Assembly (NCBI GenBank): GCA_016182965.1
Contig: JACPFM010000109.1
Location: 53,929-117,928 of the forward strand
DNA length: 64,000 bases
Direction of reading: 5' to 3'
Source of the DNA: Deltaproteobacteria bacterium
GTDB taxonomy: Bacteria > Myxococcota_A > Polyangia > Polyangiales > JADJMO01
The stretch's first letter is position 1. Each line of letters begins with the position of its first letter. This document shows, piece after piece, positions 7,850-17,800 of the stretch. The translations under genes and the position numbers were made by a program. Under the pieces are notes generated by a model. That model saw only the letters and a program-made list of their open reading frames with translations, did no database searches and was not told the origin of the DNA.

Positions 7850-8985
7850 TCCCCCGGCGCGACCGCGCGTTCGATGGGGGCGCTCTCCGGCGCCTGGGTG
7901 ATCGGCGCGCCGATCGCCGCCGCGCCCGCCAGCGCACGCGCGCGCTGCTCGCGATCCCACAGCCGGAGCGCCGCGACGCACAGCGCGACGACCAGCGGGC
8001 CCGCGAACAGACCGAAACCGCCGAGCGAGGCGGTGCCGCCGAACATGCCGACGAAGACCAAGAGCGGGTGCAGCCGCGATCGGCCGGCGCCGGTGAGGTA
8101 GGGCCGCGCGAGGTGATCGATGCCGCTGATCGCGACCGCGCCGGTGAGCAGCACCACGGTCGCGGCGAAGAGCTCGCCCTGCGACCACAGCACGACGGCC
8201 AGCGGTCCCCACACGATGATCGTGCCGAGCGGCAGGAGCGCGGCGAAGGCGGTCAGGACGGTGAGCAGGGCCGCGCTCGGGAGGCCGAGGGAGAAGTACG
8301 CGATGCCGGCGACGCCGCCCTCGCACAGCGCGGTCAGCCCGATCGAGGTGAGCATCGCACGACCGACGTCGACGAACTCGCGGACCAGCGCGTCGAGGTG
8401 CTGGCTCGCGAGGGGCGACACGCGTCGAGCGAAGGTCATCGCGGAGTGCCCATCGACGAGCACGTAGTAGACCGTCATCACGAAGACGAGGACGCCGAGG
8501 GCGAGCTCGGTGGCCGTCCCGACGACGCTCGGCAGCGCCTCGGCGACGCGCGGACCGAGCGCACGCAGCAGCTCGCGCGGCGAGCCCGCGATGGCGGACG
8601 CGTCGGTCTCGGCCTGCAGGAGCGGCCGCAGCATCGCGTAACGACCCTCGCGCACGGCGACCAGGATCGCGCGCACCTCCGACACGATCGGCACGGTCAC
8701 CGCGACGATCGGGAGCACCAGCACGAGGACCACCACCGCGGTCGCCGCGGCCGCGGCCCGCCGTGCGCCGATGACTCGACGCAGCTGCGCCATCCACGGC
8801 CGCACGATGCCCGCGATGCACGCGCCGAGCAGCAGCGGCGCGATCAGCGAGCGGATCGCCCAGAGCGCCGCCAGCACGAGCGCGCACGCGACGACGACCA
8901 GCGTCGTGCGGCCGACCCCCTCGACCGGCTTCGCCGGGAGTGACGATCGGCGAGAGGGGCGCGCGCCGCCTTCGTCATGGCTCAC
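7846..8985 (-). CDS. AI-2E/PerM family membrane permease (UPF0118)
   Basis: 379 residues with about seven to eight hydrophobic segments. The pattern is that of the PerM/TqsA/YdiK family: two N-terminal helices (VVVACALVLAALWAIRSLI), a polar middle region, then GALLPLG-like FAALLPLGTIIVWGP and a C-terminal PYLTG motif. Members export varied small molecules or ions; the substrate cannot be read from the sequence. The GTG at 8985 has GAGG at the right distance. A sigma-54 promoter match lies directly upstream, divergent from the one of the next gene. Confidence 0.8.
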   Translation of the reverse strand: MSHDEGGARPSRRSSLPAKPVEGVGRTTLVVVACALVLAALWAIRSLIAPLLLGACIAGIVRPWMAQLRRVIGARRAAAAATAVVVLVLVLPIVAVTVPIVSEVRAILVAVREGRYAMLRPLLQAETDASAIAGSPRELLRALGPRVAEALPSVVGTATELALGVLVFVMTVYYVLVDGHSAMTFARRVSPLASQHLDALVREFVDVGRAMLTSIGLTALCEGGVAGIAYFSLGLPSAALLTVLTAFAALLPLGTIIVWGPLAVVLWSQGELFAATVVLLTGAVAISGIDHLARPYLTGAGRSRLHPLLVFVGMFGGTASLGGFGLFAGPLVVALCVAALRLWDREQRARALAGAAAIGAPITQAPESAPIERAVAPGE

Positions 8986-9008
8986 GTTTGCCTCACGTTT
9001 GGGCGGAG

Positions 9009-9024
9009 TGCAGATCGGGTGCCA
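9009..9024 (-). promoter_or_regulatory. Sigma-54 promoter candidate for the AI-2E-type permease
   Basis: Minus-strand TGGCACCCGATCTGCA matches 10 of 12 defined positions of the -24/-12 consensus and keeps GG and GC. The predicted start near 8998 leaves a leader just long enough for the ribosome-binding site. Confidence 0.5.
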
Positions 9025-9076
9025 GCGCCGGGCAGCGATCACCGCGCATCACGTTTACGGAAGAGCGGCATCACGC

Positions 9077-9092
9077 TGGTACGCGCGTTGCG
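9077..9092 (+). promoter_or_regulatory. Sigma-54 promoter candidate for the gene at 9122
   Basis: TGGTACGCGCGTTGCG matches 10 of 12 defined positions with a perfect TTGC. Transcription would begin near 9103. The octamer GCATCACG occurs twice between this site and the divergent sigma-54 site, a possible activator-binding region. Confidence 0.55.
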
Positions 9093-9121
9093 AATTGCTC
9101 GAGCACCCGAGGAGGTCAAGG

Positions 9122-9412
9122 ATGCAGACGGAAGCGATGAACCGCGAGATGGGCGAGATGCAGGAGAAGGCGTTGGAGGGCCTCAAGGACGCCCAGAGCG
9201 CCATCGAGTCGTACGCGCGCGAGAACCCGCGGACCGCCGTCGCGGTCGCGGTGGGCGTCGGCTTCGTGCTCGGGGGCGGGCTCACCCCGCGCATCCTCCT
9301 CGGTCTCGGTGCGCTCGCCGCGCGCACCTTCGCACGCGACTACGTGCGCGGGCAGATCCAGTCGGCCGCGAGTGGGCTGCTCGGCGGGGAGACGCGCGGC
9401 GAGGCGGAGTGA
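9122..9412 (+). CDS. DUF883-like tail-anchored protein
   Basis: 96 residues: an amphipathic coiled N-terminus (EKALEGLKDAQSAIESYAREN), then PRTAVAVAVGVGFVLGGG, the glycine-zipper helix seen in ElaB/YqjD-type proteins, then a second hydrophobic stretch. AGGAGG precedes the ATG. It is a paralogue in architecture of the gene at 4231-4455 and is followed by a strong terminator. Confidence 0.75.
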   Translation: MQTEAMNREMGEMQEKALEGLKDAQSAIESYARENPRTAVAVAVGVGFVLGGGLTPRILLGLGALAARTFARDYVRGQIQSAASGLLGGETRGEAE

Positions 9413-9457
9413 GTCGGATCGGCGGCTGAAGGCGGCTGCGGGCGGCGTTGACGACGG

Positions 9458-9489
9458 GCGGGGGGCTGGCGTTCGGGACGCCGGCCCCC
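9458..9489 (+). terminator. Terminator after the DUF883-like gene
   Basis: A long G+C stem (GGGGGCTGGCGT paired with ACGCCGGCCCCC, one mismatch) closes a five-base loop and is followed by GCATCGTTTCG. It begins about 50 bp after the stop codon. Confidence 0.6.
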
Positions 9490-9523
9490 GCATCGTTTCG
9501 GCTGCCGGTGTGCGCGACCTGCC

Positions 9524-9539
9524 GGGCACGTCGGCTGCA
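9524..9539 (+). promoter_or_regulatory. Sigma-54 promoter candidate for the secreted protein gene
   Basis: GGGCACGTCGGCTGCA matches 10 of 12 defined consensus positions and keeps GG and GC. It lies between a terminator and the next gene, where a promoter is expected. Confidence 0.5.
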
Positions 9540-9628
9540 GCGACGTCTGTCGGCATGAGCATCCGATGGCGACTCCTGCGTTGGCCGAAGCCCCGTCTCG
9601 GGAGGCCGCCCAGACGGGCGTGGTCCGG

Positions 9629-10333
9629 ATGAGGCGCGCGGTCGTCGGATCGACCTTCGTCGCTGCGGTCGTCGTCGCGGCGTCGTCGCGCGCGCACGAT
9701 CCCTACTTCGGGCCGAGCGCATACCCGGGCGCGACGCCCGTCGGCGGCAGCCGCGTGCTCGTCGACGCAGTGGAGGACTTCGAGCAACGCTTCGTACACG
9801 CCGATCGTCCCGGCGTGCGCGGGATCGAACAACCGCTGGCGCGACCCTCGGGCCGTCTTCCGTCGACGGTGCGCCGAGACGTCTTCACGCGGCTCGACGA
9901 CCACACGTTGCGCTTGTTCCACGGTCTGCAGGTGCGGCGCAGCGGCGCGGCCGATCACGTCATCGGCCCGGGGCTGCCCGTCGATCTCGTCACCGGCGTG
10001 CTCCCTGGTCGTCTCCTCGCTCTCCGGCTCGGCGCCGCGCTCGGAGCCGTCGGCGCCTACGCGATCGTCGGCGGCGGGACGTTCACGAGCTACCGGCACC
10101 GCGCTCCGCAAGGCGACGCCGAGGCCACCGTGGTGACCACCGGCTCGAGCGGCTTCGGCTTCGTCGGCGTCGGCGCCGAGGTGCGGCTGCCACCCTCCGT
10201 GGGGGCGCTCGTTCTTGCCGCCGAGTTCGATTGGGGGCGCGTCGCGGAGCGTCGCGGCAACGGTCGGCTGGTCGCTCCGGACCCGGCCGAGACGGTCAGC
10301 ACGGCGGTGTGTGCGCTGCGCGTCGAGTACTGA
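9629..10333 (+). CDS. Secreted hypothetical protein
   Basis: About 234 residues. A signal peptide (MRRAVVGSTFVAAVVVAASS, cleavage expected after SRA) precedes a mature part with alternating hydrophobic residues and several glycine-rich turns (LGAVGAYAIVGGG, GFGFVGVGAEVRLP, LVLAAEFDWG). This is consistent with a small beta-sheet or outer-membrane barrel protein. An in-frame ATG at 9566 would lengthen the N-terminus by 21 residues but spoil the signal peptide. Function unknown. Confidence 0.6.
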   Translation: MRRAVVGSTFVAAVVVAASSRAHDPYFGPSAYPGATPVGGSRVLVDAVEDFEQRFVHADRPGVRGIEQPLARPSGRLPSTVRRDVFTRLDDHTLRLFHGLQVRRSGAADHVIGPGLPVDLVTGVLPGRLLALRLGAALGAVGAYAIVGGGTFTSYRHRAPQGDAEATVVTTGSSGFGFVGVGAEVRLPPSVGALVLAAEFDWGRVAERRGNGRLVAPDPAETVSTAVCALRVEY

Positions 10334-10357
10334 CGCGCGCGGCCGGATCCGTCGCGC

Positions 10358-10373
10358 TGGCACGCGGCGCGCA
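10358..10373 (+). promoter_or_regulatory. Sigma-54 promoter candidate for the hydrophilic protein gene
   Basis: TGGCACGCGGCGCGCA has a perfect -24 element; the -12 element reads GCGC rather than TTGC but keeps the essential GC at correct spacing. The ATG is 42 bp downstream. Confidence 0.4.
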
Positions 10374-10414
10374 GCCCTGATGACCGGTAACTACCCAACC
10401 GCGAGAGGTCAGCG

Positions 10415-10786
10415 ATGAACGATCCGAAAACCCCGCAGGAGCCCCGGCGTGTGTCGCAGCCGGGCGAGACGCCCGGTCAGGAGCCCGAGGAGATCCCCGG
10501 CGGCACGCCGCCGGTCGAGGCGCCGTCGACCCCGCAGACCGAGTACGAGAAGCACGTCCCGCACAACCCGAACCAGCCGGTGGCCTACACGGGCAAGAGC
10601 GGCGAAGGCAGCTACGAGGGCACGCGCAGGTACGCCGAGGGCTACGACGAGTTCGCGAGGAGCACGACGCCGGACGCGTCGGTCGAGAAAGGCAAGAAGA
10701 TCGACACGAACGACCCGTCGCTGCGCAAGGCCGAGGAGCGCGGCAAGCGCGCCGCCGAGCGCACGTCCTCGTCTTCCATTCACTGA
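10415..10786 (+). CDS. Very hydrophilic stress-type protein
   Basis: 123 residues, almost without hydrophobic residues: a Pro/Glu-rich half, then KSGEGSYEGTRRYAEGYDEF and a charged C-terminus (RKAEERGKRAAE). The Y-x-GT-x-x-Y-x-x-G-x-x-EF segment with a following SLRKAEERGK-type helix recurs in short bacterial proteins of unknown role. Expected to be cytoplasmic and intrinsically disordered. A GAGAGG site precedes the ATG. Confidence 0.65.
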   Translation: MNDPKTPQEPRRVSQPGETPGQEPEEIPGGTPPVEAPSTPQTEYEKHVPHNPNQPVAYTGKSGEGSYEGTRRYAEGYDEFARSTTPDASVEKGKKIDTNDPSLRKAEERGKRAAERTSSSSIH

Positions 10787-10825
10787 CGGTCACTGATCGG
10801 GCCACGTGGCACGGCCAGGAACCAC

Positions 10826-10854
10826 GAAGCCCGGGGTCGTCGGCCCCGGGCTTC
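10826..10854. terminator. Bidirectional terminator between convergent genes
   Basis: A perfect 11-bp stem (GAAGCCCGGGG/CCCCGGGCTTC) with a seven-base loop lies 40 bp after the rightward gene and 20 bp after the stop of the leftward regulator gene. Confidence 0.75.
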
Positions 10855-10873
10855 GCACCTCAGCCGCCGAGGT

Positions 10874-12679
<1,806 letters not shown>

Positions 12680-12915
12680 TCTGCCTCGGAGTTCTCTCGT
12701 GCCCCTCGCACCGCAGAGGTGCGGTCCCTCCCCCGCGAACCGGCGCGGAGGCGGAGTGAGCGCTGCCGTCGCAGAGCTCGTCAGGAGCCAGTGTGCTTCA
12801 CCGTGACATTGCGATGCACGACTGAGGGAAACAGTGCGCGCGTCGGACGGCCGAGTCGCTCGGCGCAACCGGAACGATTCGCCGGAAAGCTGCGCGGGAG
12901 CACCTTGCGGCCGGC

Positions 12916-13689
12916 CTAACGGTCGCCCAGCTTGTCGCGATCGACCGATTCGGGACGGGGCGTGAAGAGGTCGGCGAACCGGACGAGCGCAAGGGAAAGC
13001 TTCCCACCGTTACGCCGGTGCGCGACGACCGCGTGGGCGAGCTCCTCGATCACGACCTCCATCGGCCGCGCCTCGAGCTCGACGCCGTCGATCACGTCTC
13101 CCTCCTTGGGCGCCTCGGCCGCGCGGCGGATCGGATCGTGACGCACGTCGTGGAAGCCGGCGTCGCCGTCCATCACGCAGGTGAGCACCTCGACGAAATC
13201 GAGGTAGAGCGGGTTGATGATCACGATGATGCGGCGCTGACTGTGCTCGCCGACGAGCGCGCGCAGCACGTTCTGCGGCACCGGCGCGCCGTGCTTGAGG
13301 AGCGCCGCCTCGATGCGCGCCCGGCGGCCCGGATCGTCCTCGACGCCGAGCAGCGGGGCGTACAGCGCGATCGCCGGCGCGCCGACGTCGGGCGCGTCGA
13401 CGTCGAGCGCGTCGATCCACGCCTCGCGGCCGTCGACCGGGAGCGAACGATACGTCAGGGCCGCCGCCCACGCCGCCTCCGGGTCGTGCGCGAGCGCCTC
13501 GAGCCAGACGCGCCACGCGCGCGCGAACCGCACGTCGTCCTCGCCGAGGCTCTTGGCGATGACGCGCGTGATCGGTGGGTCGCGCGGGTCGCGCGGCTCG
13601 GGGGGCTCGGGGGGCTCCGGCGACGCGACCGGCATCGCCGCGGACACGGGCGGCGTCTTCGGATCGTCGTTGTCGTCGCTACCGCTCAT
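12916..13689 (-). CDS. Hypothetical protein with Pro-rich N-terminus
   Basis: 257 residues. The first 60 are acidic and contain a Pro-Glu repeat (PEPPEPPEPRDPRDPP); the rest is a mixed alpha/beta region with the conspicuous strand RRIIVIINPLYLDFVEVLTC and helix VVIEELAHAVVAHRRNG. No signal peptide or membrane helix. I do not recognise a family. The ATG at 13689 is preceded by GGAG and removes a non-conserved-looking leader. Confidence 0.6.
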   Translation of the reverse strand: MSGSDDNDDPKTPPVSAAMPVASPEPPEPPEPRDPRDPPITRVIAKSLGEDDVRFARAWRVWLEALAHDPEAAWAAALTYRSLPVDGREAWIDALDVDAPDVGAPAIALYAPLLGVEDDPGRRARIEAALLKHGAPVPQNVLRALVGEHSQRRIIVIINPLYLDFVEVLTCVMDGDAGFHDVRHDPIRRAAEAPKEGDVIDGVELEARPMEVVIEELAHAVVAHRRNGGKLSLALVRFADLFTPRPESVDRDKLGDR

Positions 13690-13927
13690 CGCTCCGCCCT
13701 CGTCGCTCGGCGCCTGCGCCTTGTCGATGACCAACCAAACGGCGTCGGTACGCGCATCGAGCGTTCCTGCTGGTCGAGACGCCACGGCTCCCCTCCGAGT
13801 TCGTTCTCGTCTCGGCTAACGCCTCTCGACCGCCGCGGCAACGTGGGCGGATGACCGACCTCCATCCCGGTGGTCGCTTGACGCCCGGCGCGCGACCCGT
13901 CGCGATCGGCGCCGAGCTCGATCCCGC

Positions 13928-14623
13928 ATGCGCGAGGGGAACCCGACACGACGCAGCGACGACACCCGCGTCCGGGAGGCGCTCGATCTGCTCGACAACG
14001 TCGCGCGCGGGGTCGCACGTCAGCTCGGGAGCCGCTTCGACCTCGACGATTTGAAGGGCTACGCCCACGAGGCGATCTCCGACGTGGTGGCGAAGTACGA
14101 CGATTCGCGCGGCGTGTCGTTCCGCGCGTTCGCGCGCCTGCGCCTCCGGGGCGCGATCATCGACGGCCTGCGCAAGGAGTCCGGCCTGCCGCGGGGCGTC
14201 GCCGCGCGCCTGCGCGCGATGGAGGCGGCCGACCTATACGTCGACGAGAAGGCGGAGGAGCACGCCACGCAGAAGCCCACGACGGCCGCCGAGGCCGACG
14301 CGCGCGTGCAGAGCTTCCTCAAGGGACTGGCCACCGCGTACGCGACCGGTCTCGTGGCGCGCGAGGGCGGCGAAGCGGCGCCCGACGAGGCCGATCCGGA
14401 GCTGGCCACCTCGCGCAAGGAGATGCGCGTGCTGCTCGATCGTGCCCTGACCGACATCGGCGACCCCGAGGGAACGATCCTCCGTCGCCATTACTTCCTC
14501 GACGAGGACCTGCAAGACGCGGCCGCCCACGTCGGGCTCTCGAAGTCCTGGGGCTCGCGCCTGCACGCGCGCGGCATCGAGAAGCTCTCGAAGAGACTCG
14601 CCGAGCTGCGCGGCACCCTCTGA
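13928..14623 (+). CDS. FliA/WhiG-like RNA polymerase sigma factor
   Basis: 231 residues. Region 2 contains LDDLKGYAHEAISDVVAKYD and VSFRAFARLRLRGAIIDGLR, the core-binding and -10 region of group 3 sigma-70 factors (FliA, WhiG, SigB type). Region 4 ends with LQDAAAHVGLSKSWGSRLHA, a helix-turn-helix. Region 3 is divergent. No anti-sigma factor is adjacent, and the regulon cannot be told from the sequence. Confidence 0.8.
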   Translation: MREGNPTRRSDDTRVREALDLLDNVARGVARQLGSRFDLDDLKGYAHEAISDVVAKYDDSRGVSFRAFARLRLRGAIIDGLRKESGLPRGVAARLRAMEAADLYVDEKAEEHATQKPTTAAEADARVQSFLKGLATAYATGLVAREGGEAAPDEADPELATSRKEMRVLLDRALTDIGDPEGTILRRHYFLDEDLQDAAAHVGLSKSWGSRLHARGIEKLSKRLAELRGTL

Positions 14624-14866
14624 CGCGTAGGCGGTCGCGATTCTCGAGCTTCCGCCGCTTCGCTGCTCGCGAAGGCCGCCCAGGCGAAACGTCGGGCAGC
14701 GACACCGTTGGAGGCTCGCACCCGGTGTTTCGTGCGTTCCGGCCCGGCGCCGAGAACTTTTCGCCCCGCCCATCGTCTGTAGGCGGAGTTGGTGCGACCA
14801 TCGCGGCCGCACCTTCGTTTCGGAGCAGGCTCGAGCGGCGCGTCCGCGTCCGCGGGTGGAGGGATC

Positions 14867-17800
14867 ATGGCGTCTCGGCTCGGTCGCATGCGCGCGTCGT
14901 CGGTACACCCGTGGCTGCTGCCCGCGCTCGGCGCGCTCGGCTGGGTCGCCTGCGGACCGGCGCGCGAGGGGACCACCACGCCGAAGGGCGCGGCCGGCGG
15001 CGAGCACGTCACGCTCGCGAAAGCCGCCGACGTGCCGCCGCCCGCCGCGTCGGTCGCCCCGATCGCCTACAAGCCCTTCACCATCGCGCCGGACGCCTCG
15101 GCGCGCCGCCCGTTGGTGCCGCCGCCGACGGCCATCCCGCAGCCGAAGGGCAAGGGCACCGTCGACGACAGCGGCGACGAGACGCCGCTGAAGGACGTGC
15201 TCCTCGGCTCGGCGCCCGCCCAGGCCGACAAGGACAAGGCCATCGACGCCGACGCGGGCTCCGTCGCCGGCGGCGTGCGCCTCGTGATCGACTCGCCGTA
15301 CCAGATCTTCTCCAAGGTCGGCACCTACATCCACGTGGCCGCGTGGCTGCCGACCTTCGCGCCGGCCGCCAACGCGCGCGTCTTCGTCGACGGCAAGCTC
15401 CGGGGCAAGACCGACGCCACGGGCACCTTCGTGTTCCGCGACGTGCCCGACGCCTCGGGCGCCGGCGGCGGCTCGCACGCGGTGACCATCCTCACAGGCG
15501 AGGGCAAGGGGCGGCTGCGCGGCGGCGCGAACTACAACGCCTACGCCCGCACGCAGTCGTTCGAGCGCGCCAACCTCTACGTCTACACCGACCGCGGCGT
15601 GTTCAACCCCGGCGAGACGATCCACGTGCGCGCCTTCGCGTGGCGCCTGCGCGGCGACTACCGGCCGTTCGCCGACGCGCCGGTCAACGTCCTGTTGCGC
15701 AAGGACGGCAAGGTGCTCGGCGGCGGGCGCGTGTCGACCGACAAGATGGGCATCGCGTGGCTCGATCTGCCGCTGCCCTCCACCGCGCCCGAGGGGCCCT
15801 ACGAGCTCGCCGTCGAGCACATCGGCGAGCGCGCCACCGCGCGGCTGCAGATCAAGCGCATCGTGGCGCCGGCCGTCCGCATCGAGCACTCGCTGCCGCG
15901 CTTCCTCGTGCGCGACGTCAACGAGCTCGGGTTCGACGTCAAGCTCGCGACCTCGACCGGCGAGCCGTTCAAGAGCGGCAACGTCACGGTGAGGTGCCTC
16001 GACCCGAAGGGCAACGTGGTCGCGACCGAGGTTCGTCCGGTGCTCGGGCCGGGGCCGCACAAGTTCTCGCTCGACGGCGAACGCCTCAAGAAGATGCGCG
16101 ACGGCTTCGCCGACGATCAACTCGCCGCGGTCGTCGTCGAGGTGCAGGACGGCGCCACCGGTCGGAAGGACGAGCTGCGCCGCGACCTGCGCATCTCGCG
16201 CGCGCCGTGGCGCCTCGTGGTGGAGACCGATCGCAACGAGCACGTCCCGGGCGAGACGGTGAAGGTCGTGGTGCACACCACCGATCTCGAGCAGTCGCCG
16301 GCGCCGGGCATGGACATCGAGATCGTCGCCAAGGGCTACGACGACGAGGGCGGCAAGACGCTCGAGAAGACGGTCGTCGCCAAGACCGACACGGACGGCC
16401 TCGCGCAGGCGACGTTCACCATGACCAAGGGCTCGCTCGATCTCGTCGCGCGCATGGTCAAGGCCAAGAGCGTGCAGGGCTTCGGCTACGTCTCGGCGTC
16501 GCCGCCGCGCGCGATGTTCGCGGACATCGCGGCGCCGATGGTCACCGAGAAGGCCAAGACCCCGGTCGAGATCAAGTTCCCCTCGCAGTACGTGCCGGCC
16601 GAGAAGGTGGTGCACGCCGACGTCGTAGACTCGTCCGGCGCGCTCATCCACTCGTTCCTCGTCCCGATCACCAAGGAGAAGGGCGAGTGGGTCGCCAGCG
16701 GCTCGTTCCCCGCGCCGTCTTGGGGCTCGATGCTGATCACCTTCTTCGCGCTCGGCGTCGAGAAGGGCAAGCCGACCGCGATGACCGGTCTGCTCACCGA
16801 CGGCGCCAACCTCCCGGTCGTCGCGTCGCGTCCGATCACCGTCACGCTCAAGGCGCCGACCACCGCGCTGCCGGGCGCGCCGATCGCCGTCGACATCGCG
16901 CTCGACGGGCCGAAGATCAACGGGCCACGGCCGTTCGCCATCGGCGCGGCCATCGCCGACGACTCGATGCTCGCGCTGCTCGATCCGCTCGAGCGCACGC
17001 CGACGCAGGTCCTCTACAACCCCGAGCGCAAGGTCATGGCGAGCACCGGCTCGCAGATCCTGACGTGGCCGGTGGTGCAGAAGACCTGGGGCACCTGGAA
17101 CTACGACATCGCGCTGCCCCCGTTCGGGTTCCGGCCCGGCGGCGTGCTGCCGCCCGGCAAGAAGTCCAAGTCGAAGGGGGGCGGCTACGAGGCCGAAGAC
17201 CTGGACGGCGGCGGCGACTCGTACGGCTACGGCGGCCTCGGGATGAGCGGGATGGGGCCGGGGGGTGGGGGCGCCGCGCCGAGCGCCGCGGCGCCGCCGC
17301 CTCCGCCTTCGCCGATGAAGAAGGCGGCCGACGAGCCCGCGCCCGCCGCCTCGCCGGCGCCGATGGCCGAGGCCAAGTCGAGCCTCGCGACCGGGTCGTC
17401 GCCGAAGCCCGACGTCGGCGTGCTGGCGAACGCCAAGAAGCCGGAGGTGAAGATCTCCATCCGGACCGACTTCGCGCCGACCTCGTTCTGGTTGCCCGAG
17501 AAGATCCTGCCGGCCCCGCAGGGCAAGGAGCCGGTGACCACGCAGCTGTCGGCGAAGCTGCCCGACACCATCGGCACCCACCGGGTCACCGTCGTCGCGA
17601 CCGACGATCGCGGCGCGATCGGCGTCGGCAAGGCGACCATCAAGGTCGATCAGGACGTGTCGGTGCGCAGCGATCTGCCGCCCGTCCTCGCGCAGGGCGA
17701 CGAGGTCGAGGTCGGCGTCGCGGTGCGCAACACGCGGCCCGAGGCGGTCACCGGCACGGTGGCGCTGTCGTCGGCCGGCGTCACCGTCGTCGGCGCCGCC